From: DATKMG01 sp035541995
GTDB taxonomy: Bacteria > Acidobacteriota > Terriglobia > Versatilivoradales > Versatilivoraceae
Length of the DNA stretch: 6,988 nt
NCBI GenBank assembly: GCA_035541995.1
Contig: DATKMG010000782.1
Location: 1 to 6,988 of the forward strand
Reading direction: 5' to 3'
Shown: piece after piece, positions 1-6,038 of the stretch
Layout of the letters: every line of letters starts with the position of its first letter
How positions within the stretch are numbered: position 1 is the first letter of the stretch
The notes under the pieces: model-generated
Database searches by the model: none
Seen by the model: the letters and a program-made list of their open reading frames with translations, nothing else
Told to the model about the DNA's origin: nothing
Position numbers and translations under genes: made by a program

Positions 1-1
1 C

Positions 2-310
2 TTTAATAACTACATCACTGGTGAGACCAGTTTTACCCATAAGGCTGGAATGCACACCAAGGCCGTCATGCTCAACCCCGGTGCCTACGAAATCATCGAT
101 CCTGCCGATTTTGGGTTGCAGCGCACCATTTCGATTGCTCATCGGCTTACGGGGAAGAATGCTATCCAGCATCGCGCCAAAGAATTGGGCCTTCAATTCG
201 GCGATTCGCAGCTGCGTGAGATTACCCTAGAAATCAAGCGCCTTGCCGACACTGGCCCCTTGACGATTGAGCAACTCGACGAAATCCTGCGTGGTTGGGT
301 GGTTGCCTAG
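2..310 (+). CDS. Homocitrate synthase (Lys20/21 type), C-terminal part, 5' end outside window
   Basis: This is the last 102 codons of an enzyme of the HMG-CoA-lyase-like / isopropylmalate synthase superfamily, open from base 2 to a TAG stop. Homocitrate synthase condenses acetyl-CoA with 2-oxoglutarate in the cytoplasm, the first step of alpha-aminoadipate lysine synthesis. The visible part has the conserved THKAGMHTKAV stretch, which supplies a histidine of the C-terminal subdomain. It is followed by a segment close to fungal Lys20/21 that I recall as NPSTYEI-DP-DFG and ANRLTGWNAI; here it reads NPGAYEIIDPADFG and AHRLTGKNAI. The gene ends about 85 residues after the AGMH motif, so it lacks the roughly 120-residue leucine-binding regulatory domain of LeuA. 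That favours homocitrate synthase over 2-isopropylmalate synthase. A short-form isopropylmalate synthase or another acyl-transferring relative cannot be excluded without the catalytic barrel, which lies upstream of the window. Confidence 0.8.
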   Translation, partial: FNNYITGETSFTHKAGMHTKAVMLNPGAYEIIDPADFGLQRTISIAHRLTGKNAIQHRAKELGLQFGDSQLREITLEIKRLADTGPLTIEQLDEILRGWVVA

Positions 311-358
311 GTAATCCTGAATGCGAAATTAACAATGGTCATTCCATATATCGAGACC

Positions 359-378
359 TCCTGAATGAAGTGTCAGGA
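359..378 (+). terminator. Weak hairpin downstream of the homocitrate synthase gene
   Basis: TCCTGA (359-364) can pair with TCAGGA (373-378) around an eight-base loop. No T-run follows, so this is at best a poor intrinsic terminator or a transcript-end stabiliser about 50 bases after the stop codon. Confidence 0.2.
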
Positions 379-393
379 TCTTAGCAATCGGCG

Positions 394-399
394 TATACT
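394..399 (+). promoter_or_regulatory. Possible -10 box (TATACT) for the secreted protein gene
   Basis: TATACT differs from the sigma-70 -10 consensus by one base. It lies about 134 bases upstream of the start at 533, in the only intergenic stretch before that gene. No good -35 box is seen 16-18 bases upstream, so the call rests on the -10 alone. Confidence 0.25.
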
Positions 400-520
400 C
401 CTCTAAACCGTTTGGCTCGCCTGATCATGCGACCAAATCAAGTAGTCTTCTCCCCCGCAATCAGGGAAAGAGAGAGTATCGGCCGCGATGCTCTTCTTAC
501 CACCGAAGAAATCGAAAGAA

Positions 521-526
521 GGGAGG
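521..526 (+). promoter_or_regulatory. Ribosome binding site that sets the start at 533
   Basis: GGGAGG lies six bases before ATG 533. The earlier in-frame ATG at 488 has no comparable site. Starting at 533 also puts the basic and hydrophobic residues of a signal peptide at the N-terminus. Confidence 0.7.
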
Positions 527-532
527 CTAATT

Positions 533-2188
533 ATGTTCAATCGATGCTGGTACAGCTGGCACAGATGGAGTTTCATCCTTGGGATTCTGATGTTAGGAAC
601 GAATTCAACGTTTCTTTTGAGAGCGGGGGTGTTACGCGTCACTGCAGCAGATGTTTTTTGTACGCACACGGTCGTTCTGGATGATCAGAACAAAATCATC
701 CCGTGGGATGAGCCGATATCCAATGCGTACGACCATTTTCTTCACCTGCGTTGGAATTTCATCAAAACGAAGGTTCCCAATTGCCCCGGGCCGGCCCCGC
801 GATCCTCATATCCGCAGTACTACTTCTATTGCGCGTTCCGCGACAAGAACGGAAATTTGGAGCCAGACACCTGGATGAACGATGTCGGCGAGAAAATCCC
901 CAATTGGTTTGAATCAGCCCGCTTGTATTATGCATATACGGGGGACGACGCAGTCATGACTATCGTGAAGAATTTCATCAATTACACAATTGACCACGGC
1001 ACTAGCCCCTCAACTTTTTCATGGGCGAATTTTCCCTATACTACGACCAACGCTGGCGATATGGAATTCCGCGGGTTCACTTCTTCGAAAAAGCTCGCCC
1101 TCCATGAGGTTCAGGTTGACCATGCCGGGGATATGGGCTTGACCTATTACCGATTGTACCTCTACACCGGTGATGCCAAATTTAGAACTGCGGCAATTAA
1201 CGTGGCCAACACTTTGGCCAGCAAGGCGAGGGTCGGCACCTCAAGCCAATCGGTCTGGCCTTATCGGGTGGTGATGGACACAGGAAAGATTACAGCACAA
1301 TTCGGTGCGAATTGGATTGGTTGTTACACGCTTCTCGACAGCTTAATCAAAGCGAACCTGGGCAATGTGGCCTCTTACAAGGATGCATGTGCCAAAGCCA
1401 GAGAGTTCATCCTGCAAAATCCCATGAAAACGGGATATTGGGCGGACGGGCATACGGATACTGATGTGAACAGCAATACTTATAAAAGCAATATGAGCGC
1501 CAGTAACGTTACCCTGTATATGCTGGACCACCCGGAGTTTAATCCGGATTGGAGAACAGATATCCCCAAACTGATCAAGTGGACCGAAGACAACTTTGTT
1601 TTTCGCTGTGCACCGGGAGAGCCTGCAAATTTGTGGGGGGCCAATATTGTGGGGGAACAGGATGGCTTCCTGGTGAAGATGGATTACCAGACCGCCCGAT
1701 ATGCAGCTGAATGTGCTCGGTGGTATGCAATTTCGGGCGATGCGACCTATAAAGAAAGAGCCTACCGTTCACTGAACTGGGTTACCTACTGCAATAAGTC
1801 TGATGGTCAGGCGTTTGAAAGCCCGGTCAGCAAAGATGTGTCAAACTGGTGGTCTGACTGCTACGGCGAGTGTCCCAGGATGTTCTATCATGCATTTTCC
1901 GGAGTTCCCGAGTGGGCTCCCCCTCGAGAGAATCATATTTTGTACTCGGAAGGGGTACTTAAGCAAGTTTCCTATGCAGCCGGAGCGGTTCAATACACGC
2001 CCACAGACAGTGCTGGGATCGAGTACCTTCGGCTTTCTTTCCTTCCCGCGAATATCACCGTGCAAGACTTCAAACTCGCTTTGCGCCACGATCTGAGTGC
2101 GGAAGGTTATACAGTCAGAAAAATCGGAGATGGAGACTACGCAGTGAGCATCAGAAGGACGAGAGCTGGCCAGGTGAAAATTCGCTGA
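533..2188 (+). CDS. Secreted (alpha/alpha)-toroid protein, possible six-hairpin glycosidase-like enzyme
   Basis: The product has 551 residues from ATG 533. Residues 1-12 are polar and basic. A hydrophobic stretch at about 13-37 ends in VTAAD, which suits a signal peptide cut near residue 39 and export from the cytoplasm. The body is rich in aromatic residues and has a repeated helix-turn-helix motif, Y-x-(Y/I)-(T/S)-G-D, with the GD pair near residues 137, 213 and 402. Each copy is followed by an amphipathic helix. This pattern is typical of alpha-helical toroids in glycoside hydrolases and polysaccharide lyases. Candidate acidic residues are E192 and D200 in HEVQVDHAGD and E375 and D377 in GEQDGF, but none can be assigned as catalytic. 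The last 75 residues or so (from about 475) look beta-rich and may be a separate C-terminal domain. I do not recognise a CAZy family. A role in extracellular or periplasmic polysaccharide breakdown is inferred from the fold only. The gene stands alone, without visible transporter or sugar-metabolism neighbours. Confidence 0.75.
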   Translation: MFNRCWYSWHRWSFILGILMLGTNSTFLLRAGVLRVTAADVFCTHTVVLDDQNKIIPWDEPISNAYDHFLHLRWNFIKTKVPNCPGPAPRSSYPQYYFYCAFRDKNGNLEPDTWMNDVGEKIPNWFESARLYYAYTGDDAVMTIVKNFINYTIDHGTSPSTFSWANFPYTTTNAGDMEFRGFTSSKKLALHEVQVDHAGDMGLTYYRLYLYTGDAKFRTAAINVANTLASKARVGTSSQSVWPYRVVMDTGKITAQFGANWIGCYTLLDSLIKANLGNVASYKDACAKAREFILQNPMKTGYWADGHTDTDVNSNTYKSNMSASNVTLYMLDHPEFNPDWRTDIPKLIKWTEDNFVFRCAPGEPANLWGANIVGEQDGFLVKMDYQTARYAAECARWYAISGDATYKERAYRSLNWVTYCNKSDGQAFESPVSKDVSNWWSDCYGECPRMFYHAFSGVPEWAPPRENHILYSEGVLKQVSYAAGAVQYTPTDSAGIEYLRLSFLPANITVQDFKLALRHDLSAEGYTVRKIGDGDYAVSIRRTRAGQVKIR

Positions 2189-2239
2189 AAGCACCCATTT
2201 ATCATCATGAGCAAATCCTCACTCCCGCACAAGTCCATG

Positions 2240-2255
2240 AAGTCTCCTCAGACTT
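2240..2255 (+). terminator. Small hairpin after the secreted protein gene
   Basis: AAGTCT and AGACTT pair around a four-base CCTC loop about 50 bases after the stop codon. Only two or three T residues follow, so termination here would be weak or Rho-dependent. Confidence 0.25.
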
Positions 2256-2308
2256 TCAATGAGCTGGGGCCAAAATCCGATCCCTTTTAGACCCACTCTT
2301 ATATAAAT

Positions 2309-2430
2309 CCCCTCCTCCGGAGGGGGTGAACGCTTGATAAGCCTTCACGTTTGCAGAAACGCCGGGGTGGGTCTAACGACTGCCACAACCCACCCCAGCT
2401 GCCTGCGGCAGCCGCCCCTCCCGGGAGGGG
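2309..2430. repeat. Tandem-hairpin intergenic element (REP/MITE-like), six hairpins in a row
   Basis: Nearly every base of this 122-base, GC-rich block can be placed in a local hairpin. They are: 2309-2325 (CCCCTCC, loop TCC, GGAGGGG); 2326-2348 (GTGAA and GCTT arms with a single C-C mismatch); 2348-2361 (CGTTT, loop GCAG, AAACG); 2364-2396 (GGGGTGGGT with ACCCACCCC); 2398-2412 (GCTGCC, loop TGC, GGCAGC); and 2415-2430 (a perfect 16-base palindrome of CCCCTCCC and GGGAGGGG). The outer hairpins share the same CCCCTCC/GGAGGGG arms and so form the element's terminal inverted repeats. A further pairing, TTAGACCCAC (2287-2296) with GTGGGTCTAA (2367-2376), would compete with the fourth hairpin. No reading frame inside looks coding. 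The likely class is a dispersed, non-autonomous intergenic repeat. A structured RNA is the alternative. Confidence 0.65.
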
Positions 2431-2505
2431 AATAGCCGCGCATTTTAATCTGCGGTGGTGAGCTTGAAAAAGTCATGGCACACTCTTATGAAGATGTAGT
2501 TTTGA

Positions 2506-2557
2506 TGGAGGGTCGCGCTCTGTCGCGACCTTGGCCCCGACGGAGTGGGCCCCTCCA
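2506..2557. repeat. Branched inverted repeat
   Basis: TGGAGGG (2506-2512) can pair with CCCTCCA (2551-2557). The enclosed segment holds a GGTCGCG/CGCGACC hairpin (2511-2517 with 2524-2530, loop CTCTGT) and a GGCCC/GGGCC pairing (2533-2537 with 2547-2551). The arms share one or two bases, so not all pairs form at once. It lies 76 bases after the tandem-hairpin element and may be part of the same kind of repeat. Confidence 0.4.
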
Positions 2558-2867
2558 CCATTTTCATCGATGGCAGTGCCAAGATTGTGAATGAAGACTA
2601 GCTTCGTAGTGCCCGCATTGACTTCCTGGCAGGCAGTTTCTATAGTTTTGGCGGGCAATTGAGTTCCGTGCGCCGACGAAATAAGACTCCTACAAAAGGA
2701 ATTCGGGACTGCCGAGCGGAGAACCATTGCTTCCACGGAATTGTTGAGAACGAGGTGAACTGCAGCCTCGAAGGGTGATGGCGGTCGCCTTCTGGTTCTC
2801 CACTTGTGACTGACCTATTATCTGTTCGCAGGTCAAAGAGTCTAAGCGATAAGTCCTCAAATCCATC
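2558..2867. other. Intergenic stretch without a recognisable gene
   Basis: No convincing gene is seen. One minus-strand frame stays open from about 2790 down to a stop at 2473. Its translation matches nothing I know, has no ribosome binding site and overlaps the inverted repeats. It could be an old gene remnant. The stretch must also contain the 5' leader of the DUF2339 remnant, but no clear promoter was found. Confidence 0.4.
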
Positions 2868-3361
2868 ATGCAAGATTCTCCATCACTGGAAGAACAACTG
2901 CGAAACCTGCGAGATCGCTTGGCTCGCCTGGAAGACCTGGTTCAGCACCAGGTGCGGCGGATCTATTTACTACCCCAGTGGTTTGCCTTCATCCTTATGT
3001 TGATGATCACCCTGACTGCAGTGCTGGATTCATTGCGGTACAATGCGAAGATCATCGCTTACTTGGGACTCATAGGTGGGTTCCTGACCCCGGCCATGCT
3101 CAGTACCGGACGGGACAATCAAGTTGGGTTGTTCAGCTCCTGGATTGGGTCCCGCTTGGATAGCTTACAGACGCGCGCAGCTGGTCTGATAGTCATGGGG
3201 CTCGTGGTTGCACGTTTGCTGGTTTATGACAGGGAATTGTCGACTCTCCCTGAGGCAGCCGTGCGTTTCATGCTCAACAAGCGCTCCATGACATTTGTGG
3301 TGGTGATTCTTTCTATTATCAAAAATACAAGGACCAGATCAGCACTTTTATTTTAAGGTAA
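2868..3361 (+). pseudogene. DUF2339 membrane protein remnant, internally deleted and frameshifted
   Basis: A 162-residue frame (2868-3356) keeps pieces of a DUF2339 predicted multi-spanning membrane protein, normally several hundred to about 1000 residues. Residues 5-30 are the usual N-terminal coiled coil (LEEQLRNLRDRLARLEDLV). Residues 55-90 match the family core, with AYLGLIGGFLTPAMLSTG followed by DN-VGLFS. From about 91 the sequence jumps to C-terminal material (RAAGLIVMGLVVARLLVYD). Most of the membrane helices are missing. Near 3300-3311 a frame change separates the open frame from FYYQKYKDQIS, which looks like the family's normal C-terminal tail (Y-x-x-Y-x-D). That frame stops with TAA at 3359-3361, five bases before the ATG of the next remnant. 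The function of DUF2339 is unknown; envelope or polysaccharide-related roles have been guessed. The product is unlikely to work as the full protein does. Several deletions that keep the frame open are odd. Confidence 0.7.
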
Positions 3362-3366
3362 ATAAG

Positions 3367-3878
3367 ATGAAGCCGGTTGTTGCCGCTGCACAATCGAGTA
3401 GAGATTGGTGGACAACAGATAGGGTGTGATTTACGACACCGATTCCATACCGAGAAATTCGACCTGGAGAAGAAGTCAATTCAATTTCCCGAAGCGCGCC
3501 AACGGTTTGCAAAACTCATCATTTACAACTATGACGACCCCGCATTGCACCTTAACAGGATCGAGGTTCGTGGTGTTGACAAGGAGTTAGTTTTGCAGTA
3601 CCAGGCCAACTGGAACGTTCGCCTTCTTTACGGAAATCCAATGATCACTCCGCCACGATACGATATCGATAGAATAAAGAGCTATCTCAACCTGGATAAT
3701 CTTCCCAAGGCAGCTTTGGCAGCGGAAGCAGCTAATCCGGAATATCGCCTGAGGCGGCGTGCCGGGCCATGGACGGAGGTCCACCCCGTTATGTACTGGG
3801 GGGGGGTTGATCCTGTTGGTTCTATCTCTCGGAGCATATATAATAAGATTACTTTCCAAGACGAAAATTGATGGATAG
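3367..3878 (+). pseudogene. DUF3999-like protein remnant, 5' deleted, frameshift at a nine-G run
   Basis: ATG 3367 follows an AAGG site and begins MKPVVAAAQ, but this frame stops after 20 codons (TGA). The family-like sequence lies in another frame from TTG 3377/3380 onward. It includes EKFDLEKKSIQFPEARQRF, YNYDDPALHLNRIEV, LLYGNPMITPPRYDI and PWTEVHPVMYW. This order fits the second half of DUF3999 proteins, which are exported proteins with a C-terminal anchor whose genes often follow DUF2339 genes. Most of the first half (about 250 residues) is gone. At bases 3798-3806 nine G residues shift the frame. With eight, the protein would continue WGGLILLVLSLGAYII and end at TAG 3876-3878 with a proper membrane anchor, four bases before thyA. 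As written, the frame instead runs to TGA at 3869-3871 without an anchor. The remnant was probably once cotranscribed with thyA. Confidence 0.65.
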
Positions 3879-3881
3879 ATC

Positions 3882-4676
3882 ATGCGCCAGTATTTGGATC
3901 TCCTTCAACATATTCTGGACACGGGCACTCAGAAGACGGACCGGACGGGTACAGGGACTCTAAGCATCTTTGGACATCAGATGCGCTTTGACCTGACAGC
4001 AGGGTTTCCCCTCCTGACCACTAAGAAATTACACCTTCGTTCAATCATTCATGAATTGCTCTGGTTTCTATCGGGGAGCACGAATATTCGTTATCTTCAG
4101 CAGAACGGGGTGAGCATCTGGGATGAATGGGCCGATGCAGACGGTAACCTGGGACCGACGTATGGCTATCAGTGGCGCTGCTGGCCGCACGACTCCGGGG
4201 GACACATAGACCAGATAAGCCGGGTCGTTGAAGGACTGCAAACTCAACCCGACTCTCGTCGGCACATTGTCAGCAGTTGGAATGTGGGAGACCTAGACCA
4301 GATGCGGCTGCCCCCCTGTCATGTCCTGTTTCAATTCTATGTGTCCAACGGACACCTCTCCTGCCAACTTTACCAGCGAAGTGCCGATGTGTTCCTGGGT
4401 GTCCCCTTCAACATTGCCTCGTATGCCCTGCTTACCTTGATGGTGGCCCAGGTGTGCGAGTTCCAGGCGGCGGAGTTCATACATACTCTGGGAGACGCTC
4501 ATCTGTATTTGAATCACCTGGACCAGGCCCGGCTCCAACTGTGCCGGGAGCCTCGTCCTCTGCCACGAATGGTCCTCAAACGGCATTTGAGATCCATCTT
4601 CGACTTCAAATACGAGGACTTCGAGTTGGTAGACTACCATCCTCATCCCGGCATCAAGGCGCCGATCGCGGTATGA
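3882..4676 (+). CDS. thyA: Thymidylate synthase
   Basis: The enzyme methylates dUMP to dTMP using 5,10-methylene-tetrahydrofolate, giving dihydrofolate, in the cytoplasm as a homodimer. The product is 264 residues, the same length as E. coli ThyA, and aligns with it without gaps at the key sites. These are R21 (DRTGTG), R126-R127 (phosphate binding), catalytic C146 in LPPCHVLFQFYV, D169 and N177 in SADVFLGVPFNIASYALL, and H207 and Y209 in GDAHLYLNH. The C-terminus HPGIKAPIAV is also standard, and its last residues close the active site. No residue needed for catalysis is missing. The start ATG lies three bases after the restored stop of the DUF3999 remnant, and only a weak purine-rich site precedes it, which suggests former translational coupling. 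The stop codon overlaps the start of the DHFR gene. Confidence 0.98.
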   Translation: MRQYLDLLQHILDTGTQKTDRTGTGTLSIFGHQMRFDLTAGFPLLTTKKLHLRSIIHELLWFLSGSTNIRYLQQNGVSIWDEWADADGNLGPTYGYQWRCWPHDSGGHIDQISRVVEGLQTQPDSRRHIVSSWNVGDLDQMRLPPCHVLFQFYVSNGHLSCQLYQRSADVFLGVPFNIASYALLTLMVAQVCEFQAAEFIHTLGDAHLYLNHLDQARLQLCREPRPLPRMVLKRHLRSIFDFKYEDFELVDYHPHPGIKAPIAV

Positions 4677-5170
4677 AGATCTCAATCATTGTAGCTATGT
4701 CTGTGAACCGGGTTATCGGTAAAGGCAAATCTCTCCCGTGGAAACTCCCTGCAGATCTGCGGCACTTTAAGGAACTCACCATGGGTCACTGGGTGGTCCT
4801 GGGAAGAAAGACATTTGAATCCATTGGCAGACCGCTCCCTGGCCGAAGGTTGATTGTTGTGACTCACCAGGTGGAATACTCCGCCGATGGAGTCGAGATC
4901 GCCCACTCGGTCGACCAGGCCCTCAGCGTGGCAGAGGGGGGCGAGGTGTTTATCGCAGGTGGGGGCCAAATCTACAACCAGACAATTGGGCGGGCTGACC
5001 GTATCTATATCACCTTAGTGGAAAGGGAGTTCGAAGGAGACACCCGCTTCCCGCCGCTCGACGCATCGAATTGGCAGCAGGTCTTCGAAGAATGTCACCA
5101 GGCAGACGAGAAAAATCCAGTCCCATATAGGTTTCAAATCTACGAGAGGAATATAAAGACGATAGGATAG
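4673..5170 (+). CDS. folA: Dihydrofolate reductase
   Basis: This 165-residue enzyme reduces dihydrofolate to tetrahydrofolate with NADPH, renewing the cofactor that ThyA oxidises. The start ATG shares four bases (ATGA) with the thyA stop, and no strong ribosome binding site precedes it, so translation is probably coupled to thyA. The frame is open far upstream inside thyA, but family homology begins at MKISIIVAMS, which fixes the start. Visible family features are NRVIGKGKSLPWKLPADL with the catalytic acid D28 (E. coli D27), the NADPH-binding GRKTFESIGRPLPGR, GGGQIYNQ in the second nucleotide-binding loop, and YITLVE with the conserved threonine. The length is normal (E. coli has 159) and no defect is seen. 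The thyA-folA order is common in bacteria. Confidence 0.97.
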   Translation: MKISIIVAMSVNRVIGKGKSLPWKLPADLRHFKELTMGHWVVLGRKTFESIGRPLPGRRLIVVTHQVEYSADGVEIAHSVDQALSVAEGGEVFIAGGGQIYNQTIGRADRIYITLVEREFEGDTRFPPLDASNWQQVFEECHQADEKNPVPYRFQIYERNIKTIG

Positions 5171-5213
5171 GGGACCTCTAAGCCATTGTCCTCTAACCCC
5201 CTTCTATTTATTC

Positions 5214-5520
5214 ATGGCTAGATACATTATCTGCGGTGCAGGTGCAATAGGCAGCATTTTGGGCGCGGGGTTATATCGCTCCGGGCAAGATGTGGTCTTG
5301 ATTGCAAGGCCTGCCCACGTACAAGCTATTCTGCGGGATGGCTTGCACGTGAGGTTCATGGAAGAAGATTGCAGGCTTGAGCTCAAAGCAGTCAGCGACC
5401 CTGCCGACATTCGTCCCAATGGGAGGGACCGCCTCCTATTGAGCGTCAAAACCCAACAGACTGAAACTGCAGCTGGACGATTGGCTGCCGTCTTTCCACG
5501 CAGTACCCCTGCGATTTCGC
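5214..5520 (+). pseudogene. panE: 2-dehydropantoate 2-reductase (ketopantoate reductase), truncated N-terminal third
   Basis: A full enzyme has about 300 residues and reduces ketopantoate to pantoate with NADPH in pantothenate and coenzyme A synthesis. Here only about 102 family-like residues remain. Residues 4-30 form the Rossmann fold start with the G-x-G-x-x-G motif (CGAGAIG, residues 7-13), and LIARP follows at the end of the second strand. LLSVKTQQT contains K79, equivalent to the conserved lysine at the nicotinamide site. Homology ends at TPAIS, just before the expected NG motif, and the frame then runs 11 more codons through the end of the minus-strand cytochrome gene. The whole helical substrate-binding domain and the catalytic lysine are absent, so it cannot be active. 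No 3' remnant was found elsewhere in the window. It lies 43 bases after folA without a clear ribosome binding site. Confidence 0.8.
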
Positions 5521-5847
5521 CTATTGGGCAAATTTGCGAATCACGTCGGAAATGATCGCCTTGACCTCCTCGGGTTTAAGTTTTTCCTCGAAGGCCGGCA
5601 TTTTGTCCTTCCCCTTAGTGACAGCTTGGATCAGTTCGGCGTCTGGGTGGCTGGCCTGCCACTCCTTATTCGTGAAGTCCGGAGTTTTCATGGCCGGAAC
5701 CCCTTTACCATCTGACCTGTGGCACATTTTGCAGTTCTTGCTGTAGAGTGCAGCAGGATCCGACTTGTCCTGAGCGTTGATCGAGGCAGCCAGAATGGCA
5801 GCCAAACTCACAATACCCATGAGAGAAAGAACTTGACGACTCAACAA
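5521..5847 (-). CDS. Small periplasmic c-type cytochrome
   Basis: The 108-residue product carries one covalently bound heme and would shuttle electrons in the periplasm. Its partner cannot be named. Residues 1-25 are a signal peptide (basic R4, hydrophobic LMGIVSLAAILAAS, cut near NAQ-D). The heme motif is CKMCH (residues 39-43), with H43 as one iron ligand. M83 in KMPAF is the likely second ligand, placed as in class I cytochromes. The C-terminal helix (KPEEVKAIISDVIRKF) is typical. The start is a TTG at 5847, chosen because GGAGGG (5855-5860 on the complement) lies seven bases upstream; a second TTG follows directly. ATG at residue 10 would cut into the signal peptide. The gene is convergent with the panE remnant, whose homology stops at its own stop codon. 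Confidence 0.9.
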   Translation of the reverse strand: MLSRQVLSLMGIVSLAAILAASINAQDKSDPAALYSKNCKMCHRSDGKGVPAMKTPDFTNKEWQASHPDAELIQAVTKGKDKMPAFEEKLKPEEVKAIISDVIRKFAQ

Positions 5848-5854
5848 GGAAACA

Positions 5855-5860
5855 CCCTCC
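5855..5860 (-). promoter_or_regulatory. Ribosome binding site supporting the TTG start of the cytochrome gene
   Basis: On the minus strand GGAGGG stands seven bases before TTG 5847. No ATG lies at a suitable distance, so this site decides the non-ATG start. Confidence 0.7.
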
Positions 5861-6038
5861 TTTTTGGTGTGTGAACTGGACTCAACCAGAAATAGTCCAT
5901 CTCGACTGGCCTTTGAAAATCTGATTCGGCGAATCTTCTAAAATTATACCCAAGACATTAGGAACATCAATTGAAAACGAGAAACTGAAGTTCCGCCTGA
6001 TCTTTCCCCGGCAAATTTCGAGAAAGTGGCAGGATTTG

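Noticed and set aside
412..423. Twelve-base direct match with 2919-2930 (TTGGCTCGCCTG)
   Set aside because: It is short, one copy lies in a coding coiled coil, and there is no extended similarity, so chance is likely.
488..532. Upstream ATG as the start of the secreted protein
   Set aside because: It has no ribosome binding site and would place a charged, proline-containing stretch before the signal peptide.
412..684. Open plus-strand frame of 90 codons overlapping the start of the secreted protein gene
   Set aside because: It starts at a TTG without a ribosome binding site, overlaps the better supported gene from 533 and has no recognisable domain.
2473..2790. Minus-strand open frame after the hairpin element
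   Set aside because: No start signal or known domain was seen, and it overlaps inverted repeats. It is recorded as a possible old remnant, not a gene.
4277..4672. Upstream open extension of the DHFR frame through thyA, as a possible 297-residue fusion
   Set aside because: The extension is the out-of-frame reading of thyA, and DHFR homology starts precisely at ATG 4673.
4293..4685. Long minus-strand frame opposite thyA
   Set aside because: It is the antisense shadow of a strongly conserved gene.
5923..5935. GATTC-GGC-GAATC hairpin between the two minus-strand genes as a terminator
   Set aside because: The stem is only five base pairs and no T-run follows on either strand at the right place.
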